A stretch of 64,000 nucleotides of DNA, taken from contig JAVTVY010018738.1 of assembly GCA_036873755.1 (NCBI GenBank), positions 1 through 64,000 of the forward strand, given 5' to 3'. The stretch comes from Hanleya hanleyi (taxonomy: Eukaryota > Mollusca > Polyplacophora > Lepidopleurida > Hanleyidae). Under the pieces are notes generated by a model. It worked only from the letters and a program-made list of their open reading frames with translations. It did not search any database and was not told the origin of the DNA. Position 1 is the stretch's first letter. Each line of letters opens with the position of its first letter. Made by a program: the position numbers and the translations under genes. Shown here piece by piece: positions 1 to 10,814 of the stretch.

Positions 1-181
1 CACCGCCATCTTGCTATCACGCCACCATCTTGCTTTACAACAGGGACGACACCTCAACCAATCAAATTCAACCTCACACTTACAATTCAACCAATCAAAA
101 GCCTCGTTACAAACCATACAGTTGTGACGTCATAGTTACATCCGGGTGAAAGTTAACTTTAGTTGCTCGTTATACACTACT
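1..181. mobile_element. Right terminus of a Polinton-type element (element C)
   Basis: Read inward from base 181 the complementary strand starts AGTAGTGTATAACG, then carries TTTCACCCGGATGTAA and then TGACGTCA (125-132). This is the order seen at the ends of elements A and B in this window. Further in are CCAAT boxes and CGCCATCTTG (YY1-like) motifs. The rest of the element lies outside the window. The six bases after it, CACAAC (182-187), would be the target duplication, but the other end cannot be seen. Confidence 0.65.
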
Positions 182-987
182 CACAACGCTACTACAATAC
201 AACACATCACAGTACAAACACACATACACCTTTACATAAAAGAAGAAAGTTAACAAAGATTGTGAATGTTATATAATACGTTTTTACAACGTATAGTGGC
301 AAACTGCAATGGATAATTTGATTGATAATTTATTGTGTCTCGTGAACAATATGGAATACATGCTCCCCAGACATGCGCACTTTTGTAACCAAAAGGCGAC
401 GCGCGACGTGAATGTCCGTCGCGCGTCGCGCGTCGACTTAAAAAGTCTTAAAAAGTCGACGCGCGACGGACATTCGCGTCGCGCGTCGACTTTTTAAAAG
501 TCGACGCGCGACGGAAAAAGTCGACGTCGCGTTTTGAAAGGCGACGTCGCCCTCTCCGTCGCGCGTCGACTTTTACAATGTTAGGAGATAGGGCAAAAGT
601 CGACGTCGACGTCGTTTCAAAACACGATGTCGACTTTTCGCGCCGCGCGTCGTGCGTCGACTTTTGCAAGTCGACGCGCGAGATCAAATTGGCACAAATA
701 GAACACCATAAGTATTAACGCCTCAGCTTTTACCTCGCGCCAAGTCGAACTCCGCTCGTCTTCGGTCGCATTCCACTGTCCATGTGAAAGCGCCCCATCA
801 ACCTCCACACAATAGCCCCCCAAATCCCGTCGCACTTGCGCCTGAATATACTATCCTAGAAGTAGAAGTACATGCAACAAATTATACATATTTAAACGAA
901 TATTCTGACGCCAGAACTCTAATTGTTTCATACTACCTCAAGACATTGGAATGTTACTATTCCAACTGTCCGCCATAGCTACATGTA
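182..987. other. Non-coding stretch with a CGACGCGCG repeat block
   Basis: No gene is recognised here. Short open frames exist, but inside 398-690 they are only translations of the repeat block listed separately. The flanks of that block are AT-rich and featureless. Confidence 0.5.
398..690. repeat. Low-complexity palindromic GTCGAC / CGCGCGAC repeats
   Basis: The motif AAAGTCGACGCGCGACG and its reverse complement occur over and over in both orientations, so the block is rich in GTCGAC palindromes and in CpG compared with its AT-rich surroundings. Single-stranded copies could fold into many alternative hairpins. I see no coding sense in it. Confidence 0.8.
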
Positions 988-1936
988 GGGGGAGACTGGG
1001 GCTGATTGGAACAAGGGGCAGGTAGGAACTTTGCAAATATATCATAAAATATTTGACTGGTGACATCACAGGTCATCTGGTAATTTGAGGTCAAGCAGTG
1101 TGCATGCAGTCATTTTTAATTGCTTTGGATCCAACACATGTGCACATCAGAGGTCACCTTTTTTTATTTTTGCCCTGTTCAACTAAATATTTCACATCTC
1201 AAATTATTTCTCCTATAACACAAACATCAAGACATTTTGAGGAACATTTATTTGAAGAGATACAAGATAAGGATAATCTTTAAACAGGTGCTTTTGTTTG
1301 GACTGGTCAGCTTTTGTTATCTAAATTTGACCTTGATCAATAATGAAGGTGCTGTTGGGGCTAGTTGGAACACTGAAGCTGGGGTAAGTTGGAACATGAT
1401 CCAACCAATGGCTATAAATTGCTAAATCATTAAATTGCTATATTTGCTATAAATATTAGCAAAACCATTCCGGGATCACAGGGAGACGCCAAAATGACAG
1501 GGGTTGACCACTTCACCGGTTTTCTGAAGAGGCATGGTAATATTTCGCTCTAACCTTAGGCGACATCATTTGGTCGAGCAGCAAGCTTTTGTTTTTAAGA
1601 TCTGGGTTATGCAAATTAAAGTTACCATTTGTCTTTTCGAAACAAAACAATGTTTGGCTTCAGCTGTGCATTGATGCTTAAAACATAACATGTTGTCCAA
1701 CTTACCCCGAGGGTGAGTCAACCAGCCCCATATACGGGGCAGGTTAGAACGAAAAAACGGTCTTTTGTTTTTAAACATACACACTTTTTGGGCATTGTTT
1801 GGACTTAGTACTGGTGGGTGGTAGCTAGCCCTATGGGTGTACTATCATATGCACATGCAACAATTCCAAGTTCACATAAAACTTTTGACCATCACCTTTT
1901 TATAAAAAACGTTCCAACCAGCCCCAGTCTCCCCCC
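988..1936. mobile_element. DNA transposon or MITE with GGGGGAGACTGGGGC inverted ends
   Basis: The left end GGGGGAGACTGGGGCTGATT is mirrored at 1911-1936 as the reverse complement of GGGGGGAGACTGGGGCTGGT. TA precedes the left end and follows the right end, which fits a TA target duplication. The body repeats variants of 'GGGGCTRGTTGGAAC' but holds no transposase that I can recognise, so it is probably non-autonomous. A related element lies at 5474-6417. Confidence 0.6.
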
Positions 1937-1987
1937 TATGTCTACATTCAAGGCGTTTGTCATAAGCTGACAAACTGAACCCATAAC

Positions 1988-2800
1988 CTACAGAGTAGGA
2001 TGCCCTACTGTATAGGCAACTTCGTGTACATTTTTAGGCTGGAATTTATTATATAATACTTTTTGGCTATCTTCCTTTCGGGAACCGTCAGAATCATGGC
2101 TCGAGTGTCTATACCTAGACCTAACCATTCGGTTGTTCTGTAGCGGCGACCAGGTGGATTTTGGTACGAAACCAGATAAAATAAAATCAGCTTTTACAGA
2201 TATAGACCATTTTGTCGCCTCAAACTCTGTCTCGCCAACAATCAAACCATCGTCATGAATAACGACGTAAACAAACGGCGCTGTGCATAGACCAAACGTC
2301 AATACAAGAAATTTGTAATAATGCTTTTTCCATAATCATCACACCAGGAAAAATCAAGAAACATCGTGTGCCCTTCAAAAAGATCAACGTGATAATATGC
2401 CGATTGAATATCATCACCAGTCAACCATTTTAAGAAATATAAATCAGTGCAGTCCGTCATTCTTCATATTTTACAGACTGTTTTACAATATGTTTGTTAA
2501 CGATACTCAGATCTAGAATAAGCCTTTTTTACCAGAAGCTTGAATAGCCACAGACTAGCGGATTAACAACTGTTGGCTTTTCCATACATTCTACTGCAGG
2601 TCCTTTTTAACAAGATCTTCAATTACTGATCTAACAAAATCTCTATGACGCATAGCAGATAAATTATTTCTGACCTCCATCGCACAAGGTGTCGTATAAA
2701 AAGAAATTTTGTAGCCATTTTCCACTATATCAACAATGAAGTATATAGGTCCTATATCTTTCATAAACTGACTGACCTTCTATTGACTATGATTTCGCTC
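1988..2800 (-). pseudogene. DIRS/Ngaro-like reverse transcriptase, decayed
   Basis: On the minus strand, reading from about 2790 downwards, several frames together give the blocks of a DIRS-type reverse transcriptase. These are an N-terminal stretch with VENGYKISF and NNLSAMRHRDFV, then ASGKKGL, then AYYHVDLFEGH, then TFGLCTAPFVYV, and last VVIHDDGLIVG, where the family has the catalytic YLDDG. The tyrosine and leucine of that box are changed, at least two stop codons and several frame changes interrupt it, and a short piece is missing between the TAPFVY and HDDG blocks. The longest intact frame is 1988-2302. A DIRS or Ngaro relative is inferred from the block pattern; no tyrosine recombinase or terminal repeat was found nearby. 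Confidence 0.6.
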
Positions 2801-3830
2801 ATGCCTCCCTCATAGTCAAAATAAGGGCAAGGCTTTGGTGTAAGACCTCCCATTGAAAAGGTAATATCCTGGACAAAAGACTGACAATACAACTTGCAGC
2901 AGATCCTTTGTCAATTATATTTCGTGAGTCTTACACCAAATCGTTGCCAAAAATAAGCGTTAGTAAGATTGTCACTAGGTAATGATTTGAACAAACAATG
3001 TAAATCGGAGAATATAATTACAGAAGCAAAGTCTCTCGGCACTGTCAGCAGAAGTCAATAAAGGATAATCAAGACACACTCTTGAAAGATGGTCCTAAAA
3101 TTGTATGAAATCACTGCTACAACAGAGACTATGTCCGAAAAGAAAATTGGAAAGTATTTTTGAAAGATTTTTTATCATTTACTGCGTCAAAATAATTGTC
3201 CATGGCAATGATAATTCGTGTCAGCCAATATGAAGGGCAGTTTAAAGCTGTGTAGAGCTATCTAAGACAGACCTGCCTGTGTGTCACACTCCTGTCACCA
3301 ACCTATGTTAGTTTGAAAAGCTAATACATCTAAACCAGTTTGTGCAGTGATTGAGGGAAATGCCCTGGATTCTTTCTATTCAATCCCCAACTGCCTATTG
3401 TGGTCCATTCATTCACAGCCTGTTGTGATTGTGCCTGGTTCTGAAAGAAGCTGCATAATGAATTGCCATTTGATCCTCATGTCAGGTAAACGAAATTTGT
3501 AGACTAAGACAATTACTGAAGTAAAAAAATATATTTAAAAATACTTCCTAAATCATTTTTCATATAAAACAAAGTCTTTGTTGTAAAACATACTTTACAG
3601 AATTCTCTCAACTGCTTTTCAGTATTATGTGTTTAATATTTATGTACTTCTGCTGGCAGTCCCAAGGACCATTGTTTTGTGATTATATTCTCCAATTTAC
3701 ATTGTTTGGTCAAAGAGGTTTCATAATTTGATTTATAATTATTTTTTATTATTTATTAATGACTCAGCGAGTGCACTCTCATGCCCATCGGGAACCCTTG
3801 GCTGTATGTTTCACTGTGACTTTTGAAAGT
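2801..3830. other. No recognisable feature
   Basis: This is AT-rich sequence without a convincing open frame, repeat or RNA gene. Part may be the far 5' end of the DIRS-like fossil next to it. Confidence 0.4.
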
Positions 3831-3832
3831 TC

Positions 3833-4010
3833 CTTGATACGGCATATCACGTTGGACCCACCGGTTCTCGTAAAATCACCCAAGTTAAGCGCCTTTGAGC
3901 CCGCTCAAGACTTTGATGGGTGACCTCGTGCTGTACTGCTGGGCTGATCAGTGTCCATGGTAATAGGAACGGAGGGCGATAATAGTTGCTACGCTAATGA
4001 CTCACCAACG
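3833..4010 (+). mobile_element. 5S rRNA-headed SINE
   Basis: Bases 3833-3955 follow a 5S rRNA closely in order: TACGGCATATCACGTTGG, CACCGGTTCTCGT, AAGTTAAGCGC, then TTTGATGGGTGACC, which corresponds to the internal control region of 5S genes. The region then runs into non-5S sequence (GCTGGGCTGATCAGTGTCCA) that recurs inverted at 42618-42790. This is the design of a 5S-derived SINE, transcribed by RNA polymerase III. The 5S part has several changes, so it is not a working 5S gene. Confidence 0.65.
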
Positions 4011-4780
4011 GTGACATCTGAGAAAGTTAATAGTGCCCACTGTCAATTAGAGACTGCTATATAAATTCTTTCAATGTAACACATAGGGCACTCAAGTCAT
4101 CTCTCGAGTACACACTCAAATCATATCAAACCCTACTTCGTAGGTCGTGTGACGTTAGTCACACTGCCATGTGTTCAAAGAGGTTTCATATTCACATTCA
4201 GCAAGCTTTGATGAACATTTTGGTATATGATATTGGCCACCAGCTGCATTGCCTATTAGTAATCAGATCACTTGTGATTCTATGAAAAAAGGTATAGTTG
4301 CATATGTCACCTCCTTAACTGATAGTCCTTCTTTACTGAGCAGTTGTTGACAGAGCTCTACCACCTTTGGGCAACTGGAGGTTGACGCCGAAGAATGGAC
4401 AGTTCCTTCTCCAGTGTGAGAACTCGGCACAATGATAACAAGAGCCTTATCGACCGACCTCCCCCTCCCCCTCCTCCCCCTCTCTTCCGTTGCTCCGAAA
4501 GGGCTGCTTTGCAATACCTCCAGCAGAAGGAAAAAAACTCCCATGTTGCCTAGTCGTCGTTGTCATTTGCTGCATTGGCGCAGGGGTGCGCCAATTAGAC
4601 CGCCAATGAAATCTGGGAGACAATGATTTTCTGGCACGCATCTACCGGGTCGCTCGTCCCTTCGCTCGATTGATTCGGCTCTCGTTATCTGAGTCGTCTA
4701 CCAAATCATTCGTAACATGCTGGTTGACGGTCTCCCAACCTGCAAAAACCTGTATCCCAACCTGAAAATGACGTCACTGT
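4011..4780. other. No recognisable gene; CT-rich tract
   Basis: The only distinct structure is a CCTCCCCCT-type polypyrimidine tract near 4450-4490. Short open frames across it are explained by the tract. Confidence 0.4.
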
Positions 4781-5002
4781 GACGTCATCAAACCGGTCAT
4801 CTTGGATTTTTTTTACTTTTTCTGGTAGAGCTTGACCCAAGGGTATAGTTTGTTAATATTCAGCTCAATGGGTAAGAAAAATGATGAGCGGAGCCAGTTC
4901 GCTATCGCTAAGGCTAGAGAGCTGAAACTTACCACACTATATCGTTGGGTCAAGCTCTACAAGAAAATGTAAAAAATCCAAGATGGCCGCCATGATGACG
5001 TC
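4781..5002. repeat. Inverted repeat, ~58-bp arms (fold-back MITE candidate)
   Basis: GACGTCATCA...CTTGACCCAA at 4781-4840 is mirrored at 4945-5002 (TTGGGTCAAG...TGATGACGTC), with a spacer of about 100 bp. Both arms include the CATCTTGGATTTTT / AAAAATCCAAGATG core. It has no coding content, and a fold-back MITE is the simplest reading. Confidence 0.6.
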
Positions 5003-5473
5003 ATTTTCAAAAAGAGCATTTTTGAACCAATTTTTGGTCTGAATTTTCGAGTTTTTTATTTTTGTTTATTCTTCGCAAAAATTGCATGATAAATTAGTAA
5101 ATAATATTCTGATATGAAATAAAATAGATTTTACCCACTTTTCCACACAGAAAAGCAAAAATTTTGAAGAAATATGACGAAAACATCACTTTTCTGGTAC
5201 CCCACATGGCCGCCATTTTGAATTAATCCATGATCCTCTGCTCGGGTTGTCATGCAGATAGGCTCAAAATAACCTCAATATGATAATCTAAAAAGTCACG
5301 AAAATTCAGCTCTCAATTTTTTGTCGTTCCGGAGTGCTGTTGACGCAACCTCCGATAACGATGAGGTGTGGCGAGGAAGAAGACGTATAACTAAAAACCA
5401 AGTTGACCTACAGAAGAAAATTCGGCTTCATCTTCAAAAAACTGTTCATGAAACCACAACAAAAACAACAGTA
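5003..5473. other. No recognisable feature
   Basis: This stretch is AT-rich and has no convincing gene or repeat. Confidence 0.4.
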
Positions 5474-6417
5474 GTGGAGATTGGGGTACAGTGAGACATG
5501 GGGCACAGTGGGGCAAGCCGTCTAGATCTTTTGTTAAGAAAAAGAGGCACATAACATTACTATCAGCAGAAAGCTATCACCCCCATACAACTTCTATATT
5601 GATTACAAGTAAAACCTATCATTGGTAAAAAATTATGGACACAAAAACTGTTTTTAAGCAGTCCAAGTAAATTTTTAGGACTGAAGATAATAGTTCGTTA
5701 TGAGAAGTTTTCAGCAGTACTTCATTGCTGTTTTATTACTACTGAGAGAGGATGGACAAAGGTACACTTTACTTATATCGATTTAGTATCTCAGCTGTAT
5801 GTATTAGTTTTTTGTCATAAAAAGGAATATATCATGCATGTGGGGCAGAGTGGGACACTTTTGCCGGGGCACACTGGGACAATAATAATCAAATGGTGAA
5901 ATTTCCTTTCATCCTAAAATACCATCAAGGTGCATTATTTTGTTTCCTAGATGGTAGTATTTGCCAATCCTATCAGATTTGATGAGTTTTACTAAACCTT
6001 TCAAAGTCAAATGCATTCCTTGGGATGAGAATCACGCAAAATATTTTTTTCCTCAAATTTGGCTCCTGGGAAATATTTTACATAAAGCAGGTATTGAATC
6101 ACCGCTGTTGAATCTTCTAAACTCCTATGAAACATATTAGTATATACTTCTTATAAAATGTATTTTGATTATTGTCCCATCGCACCCCAGTGGGTGTCCC
6201 AGAGTACCGCATAGTGGGGCAAACTGGGACACATTTTTTACGTTTTTAAAACAGAATTTTGGAGAAAAGTATAACAGATATTTCAGATTTTTTTGTGTGA
6301 CTATGCCATAATAAGTATAAGTTATAACGAGAGTATACATGGCTACACTACAGGGCAATAATAACAGAGATTTTTGCAAAAAGGGGGGAAATGTCCCAGT
6401 GTACCCCAGTCTCCCCA
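5474..6417. mobile_element. Second inverted-repeat element, GGAGACTGGGGTACA ends
   Basis: The left end GTGGAGATTGGGGTACAGTG and the right end, reverse complement TGGGGAGACTGGGGTACACT, are inverted repeats resembling those of the element at 988-1936. TA lies just outside both ends. Inside, GGGACAATAATAATC (about 5877) and GATTATTGTCCC (about 6167) form a second inverted pair, and GTGGGGCA-type motifs repeat. No transposase is seen, so it is probably a non-autonomous family member. Confidence 0.55.
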
Positions 6418-6616
6418 TAATCAAAGTGTGTTCGGTGCGGGTATAAGTACAGACAAGTATCTGTCAACGTAAAGATTATTTCGCTAAAATGTGTTTCTTT
6501 GCTCAGAGCCACCAGAAGGTATACATAATAGATGAGGAAGAAAGCTATAGTGATAGTGGAGATGAATTCTTTGTTGACGCAGTAGAGACAGAAAGCCAAA
6601 CGGGAGTGTCGACATG

Positions 6617-6905
6617 GACTATGTACACTTGGTACAGATATATGTTTCAAACTTTAGTGTAATCTCCAAAGCAAACTTTGGGAGACTGGTTGTTCGATCA
6701 AAAATCCACAAAACGAAAATAAAATTCACCTCCTACATTCCAATTCATGGTTCATGTGTGCTGGATATCAAACTCAAGGGAAGAGCAGTGAAATTATATG
6801 TCGTTGCTGCCAAACACTGAGTGACACCTATCCTTGGATTGAAAGCCTGTGAGAAACTCGGCTTAGTTAAACGTGTTTTCACCATAGAGAACAATAGTGA
6901 AAACA
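6617..6905 (+). pseudogene. Gypsy retrotransposon protease C-terminal fragment
   Basis: The plus-strand translation has KIKFTSYIPIHGSCVLDIK, then LYVVAAKH, a stop, then VTPILGLKACEKLGLVKRV. The 'PILGLKACEKLGLVKRV' block is typical of the region that ends the aspartic protease of metazoan gypsy elements and leads to the reverse transcriptase. The catalytic DTG part is absent and a stop codon interrupts the frame. It is probably part of the same element as 7638-7713, with the LINE fragment inserted between them. Confidence 0.55.
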
Positions 6906-7079
6906 ATCTACACAAGAGAGAGAGAGAATTAAGGTTTGACGTCGCGTTCAGCAATATTTCATCTATATAGCGACGATAAAACAAAATTCTAAGTATTCAA
7001 GTTAATAACTCAGTAAACTAATGCATTGAAAACATATACATACATTACAATTGATACAACAAACCGATCTCTCTCAAAT

Positions 7080-7625
7080 AATCTAAAATACAATCTTCTT
7101 TTACTCGATAAAAGTTATCTCTTACAATCTTAAAATCTATACAGTCGATAAGAACATGTTTCACTGTGAGATCTTCGTGGCATGAAATACACCTATGGCC
7201 GATTCTACATCGTCTAATCATGGCTTGATCGAAACGTTTCTGGCTGTTCAGACAATTATATCCTATAATTTTTTTTTTAACTCTTGAAGTTTGTTATTAT
7301 CCATAGTATCCCACCAGATTGAAACAACTTTCTCACATAAGCACAGATAGATGGTCTGAAATCACTGTATGAGATTCCAACAGGATCAACTTCATTATCT
7401 AGGGCTGCCTTAGCCATTTTATCAGCTTCAGTATTACCTTTGATGTCAACGTCACTAGGTACCCAACAAAACACAATATCAATCTGTTGATCAAATCTAC
7501 TGTCACATAACTGTAGAATATTCAAGATGGTGGGATGAGATGAATTTCCACTTTCAATCGCTTGAAGGCATGACAGTGAATCTAAGAATATGACATATTT
7601 CTTCCTTTTTGTGGACACAATACCT
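7080..7625 (-). pseudogene. I-type LINE 3' fragment with RNase H domain
   Basis: The open frame 7277-7618 encodes FLDSLSCLQAIESG, VFCWVPSDVDIKGNTEADK and KAALDNEV, the second half of a LINE-encoded RNase H (Asp in the 'DSLS' block, 'WVPSHVGI-GNE-AD' block). The sequence down to about 7080 corresponds to the LINE tail seen at 56400-56600 on the plus strand. The copy is 5'-truncated and has one frame change after the RNase H. Confidence 0.7.
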
Positions 7626-7637
7626 TAATCAGGACAT

Positions 7638-7713
7638 TATTATGAATAAATTCCAAGATGTATTTAAGGGTCTAGGTTGCTTGCCTGGAGAACATAGAAA
7701 TAGATGAGTCAGT
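7638..7713 (+). pseudogene. Gypsy pol linker fragment (protease to RT)
   Basis: The translation KFQDVFKGLGCLPGEH matches the conserved 'Y-DVF-GLGCLPG-' block just upstream of reverse transcriptase in metazoan gypsy elements. It is followed at once by the left end of element E at 7714, so element E probably inserted here. Confidence 0.5.
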
Positions 7714-7959
7714 AGTAGTATAAGTGGATTTGAAGTAACATTGGCCTCAAAAATTTGCATATGACCTCTGTGACGTCATAGACAGCCAATCAGAAGCGAG
7801 TATTTTGACAAAACTACCTCAACACAGAAGAGTTTCAATTTAGGGGAGGTAACTCTTGATGTCCTTTTGTGATTTTTGGCAAATGTCGGATTATCTTCCC
7901 TGATTCGAACATTTGCATATTAAATCTATACGAGAAAATGCCTGTATGGGGCATGGATG

Positions 7960-9950
7960 ATCCGATGGGGTCGTATGAGGTATCATTGTGAAGCTTATGT
8001 GAGGGGGCATCTGATGGGCTGGGTGTGGGGTTGAAATAGCGTCATTCTGCGCATGCGCGGTGAACCAAGGGTATAGAAATAGACGTTTTGGAGCTAGGGG
8101 AGCCCCTAATGGTCCGATGGGGTCGAGTGAGGTATCAAAGTGAAGCATTCGTGAAGAGGCATCTGATGGGCTGGGTGTGGGGTTGAAATAGCGTCATTCT
8201 GCGCATGCGCGGTCGCCAAAGGGTATGGAAATAGACGTTTTGGAGCTAGGGGAGCCACTCATGGACCGATGGAGTTGAGTGAGGTATCATTGTGAAGCTT
8301 ATGTGAGGGGGCATCTGATGGGCTGGGTGTGGGGTTGAAATAGCGTCATTCTACGCATGCGCGGTCGCCAAAGGGTATGGAAATAGACGTTTTGGAGCTA
8401 GGGGAGCCCCTAATGGGCCAATGGAGTCGTATGAGGTATCCATGTGAAGCACACATGAGGGGGCATCTGACTGGACTAGTGTCTGGTCCGTGTTTAACAT
8501 TCTGCGCATGCGCAGACAGGGACTTGTGGGAAAAGGGTATGGAAATAGACGTTTTGGGATCTAGGTAAGCCCCTAGTGGGCCGATTGGGTCGAGTGAGGT
8601 ATCCATGTGAAGCATAGGTGAGGGGGCATCTGCCTGGACTAGTGTCTCGGCCGTGGTCACTAGTCTGCGCATGCGCAGACAGGGAATTGTGGGAAAAGGG
8701 TATGGAAATAGACGTTTTGGGATCTAGGTAAGCCCCTAATGGGCCGATTGGGTCGAGTGAGGTATCCATAGGAAGCATAGGTGAGGGGGCATCTGCCTGA
8801 ACTAGTGTCTCGGCTGTTGTCATCAGTCTGCGCATGCGCAGACAGGGAATTATGGGAAAAGGGTATGGAGATAGACGTTTTGGGATCGAGGTAAGCCCCT
8901 AATGGGCCGATTGGGTCGAGTGAGGTATCCATGTGAAGCACACATGAGGAGGCATCTGGCTGGACTAGTGTCTGGTCCGTGTTTAACATTCTGCGCATGC
9001 GCAGACAGGGAATTGTGGGAAAAGGGTATGGAGATAGACGTTTTGGGATCTAGGTAAGCCCCTAGTGGGCCGATTGGGTCGATTGAGGTATCCATGTGAA
9101 GCATATGTGAGGGGGCATCTGCCTGGACTAGTGTCTGGTCCGTGTTTAACATTCTGCGCATGCGCATGGAGATAGACGTTTTTGGGATCTCGGTAAGCCC
9201 CTAGTGGGTCGATTGGGTCAAGTAAGGTATCCATGTGAAGCATATGTGAGGGGGCATCTGCTTGGACTAGTGGCTCGGTCGTGGTCACCATTCGGCGCAT
9301 GCGCCGACAGGGAATTGTGGGAAAAGGGGATGGAAAGAGACGTTTTGGGGTCTAGGTGGGCCACTCGTGGTCCTATGGAGTCGTATGAGGTATCCATGTA
9401 AAGCATTCATGAAGGCGCATCCGACGGGATGGATGACACATGGAACTGACGTCATTCTGCGCATGCGCAGTAGACCAAATGTATGTAAATAGACGTTTTG
9501 GGATCTAGGTGAGCCCCTAATGGGCCGATGGAGTTGTATGAGGTATCAATGTCAAGCAGTCGTGAAGGAGCATCTGCCTGGACTAGTGTAGCGTCCGCAT
9601 TCAACATTCCGCGCATGCGCAGACAGGGAATTGTGGGAAAAGGGAATGGAAATAGACGTTTTGGGGGTTAGGTGGGCCACTATTGGTCTGTTGGAGTCGA
9701 GTGAGGTATCAATGTGAAGCACACGTGAGGGTGCATCCGACTGGGTGGGTGTGGGGTAGGAATATCGTCATTCTGCGCATGCGCAGGCAGACCCTAGTAT
9801 GGAAATATACATTTTGGGGCCGATGTGAACCACTAGTGGTCCAAATGGGTTGTGGGAGGTGTCAAAGTAAAGCTTTTGTCGGGTAGAGTCAGAATGGCGT
9901 GTTTTTTTATTGCAAGTCGAGTCAATCTGCGCATGCGCAGTTGGGTGTAG
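7960..9950. repeat. Subterminal tandem array with NRF-1-type palindromes
   Basis: About 13 diverged units of roughly 160 bp. Each carries ATAGACGTTTTGG, a GAGTGAGGTATCCATGTGAAGC block and the palindrome TGCGCATGCGCA, near 8047, 8200, 8505, 8666, 8828, 8991, 9155, 9458, 9610, 9773 and 9931, with degenerate copies near 8352 and 9293. The same unit makes up much of the TIRs of element A. TGCGCATGCGCA is the known consensus of the animal transcription factor NRF-1. All long open frames in this block are translations of the repeat. Confidence 0.85.
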
Positions 9951-10589
9951 TAAGTAAAGTGGCCATTTTGGGGAAGTGAAGGAAAGTATTTGGTGTAGAG
10001 ATGGACCACTATTGCTCCGAATGCATCGTGTGGGGTGTCATTTTGTAGCTCTCGGGCTGTAGATCCCGATTTGTGAGCTGTCCACGTCATCTGTGATGTC
10101 ATGGGTGACGTCATCAGGACGAGTAGTAGCGCAAGTGAGGATTTTGGTACAGTGAAGGAAGGTATTTGGAATGGAGAGGAGCCATCCTTGGTCCGAATGC
10201 GTCGTGGAAAGTGTCATCTTGCAGTTCTCGGGGTGTACACTCCATTTAGAGGATGTCCACAGCATCTGTGACGTCACCAGTGACGTCATCAGTACGAGTA
10301 GTAGCGAAACAACATGTTTTATAATTGGCTCAGTGCCAATTTTTCCCACGATTTGCGAGATATCCACACCATCTGTGACGTCATTGGTGACGCAACAGTA
10401 CGAGTAGTAGCGAAAGTGGGCATTTTGGGTCAGTGAAGGAAGGTATTTGGTCTAGAGATGGACCATCCATATCTGTCATGCATTATACCATATCTTTGCT
10501 GTATTCTACCATATCTGTCTCGCATCATACCAAATCTGTGCTGTATTATACCACATGAATAACAACAAGTTCAGCAATGTTCATACAGT
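9951..10589. other. Diverged subterminal repeats and TATACC microsatellite
   Basis: From 9951 to 10470 three diverged ~180-bp units share GTGACGTCAT and 'AGTGAAGGAAGGTATTTGG'. From 10475 to 10555 there are short repeats of the type CTGTATTATACCA, as at 25110-25315 in element A. No gene is seen. Confidence 0.6.
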
Positions 10590-10648
10590 TTATTATCCCC
10601 AATGTTACATCATACCCAGGCTGGGGGAGCCGCCCTAGGTATGTTTAG
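10590..10648 (-). terminator. 3' hairpin module before AATAAA (element E zinc-finger gene)
   Basis: In the sense of the minus-strand gene, CATACC pairs with GGTATG around the loop GGCTCCCCCA. This is followed by AACATTGGGGATAATAAA, which includes the poly(A) signal. The same module occurs at 25361, 30699, 48925 and 51601. The loop CTCCCC could pair with the downstream GGGGA (inference). Confidence 0.65.
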
Positions 10649-10814
10649 TATGTTCATAGCAAAACAAATTGAAATATCAAACACCATGTTTTATTATTTA
10701 ACGCACCGTTACATTAGGTACAAGTGTTTACTGAGCGCAAGTCAACGACCAGCATGTAGACATATAGAGTTTGTACGGCATGTTATGGTATTCATCAGTG
10801 CACGGGTGACGCGG

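Noticed and set aside
309..835. Overlapping open frames on both strands
   Set aside because: They translate the CGACGCGCG repeat (RRASRVD and similar) and have no gene-like composition.
3833..3955. Functional 5S rRNA gene
   Set aside because: There are several changes in conserved 5S positions and no terminator-type T run at the end; it continues into SINE sequence.
7891..9406. Series of 60-110-residue minus-strand frames with related proteins (YLDPKTSISIPFSHNSL and similar)
   Set aside because: They are translations of the ~160-bp tandem unit that also forms the TIRs. Frames shift between units and the DNA motif is conserved, not the protein.
7960..9950. CRISPR-like array
   Set aside because: Units are adjacent and fully repetitive, with no unique spacers. 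The context is a eukaryotic transposon.
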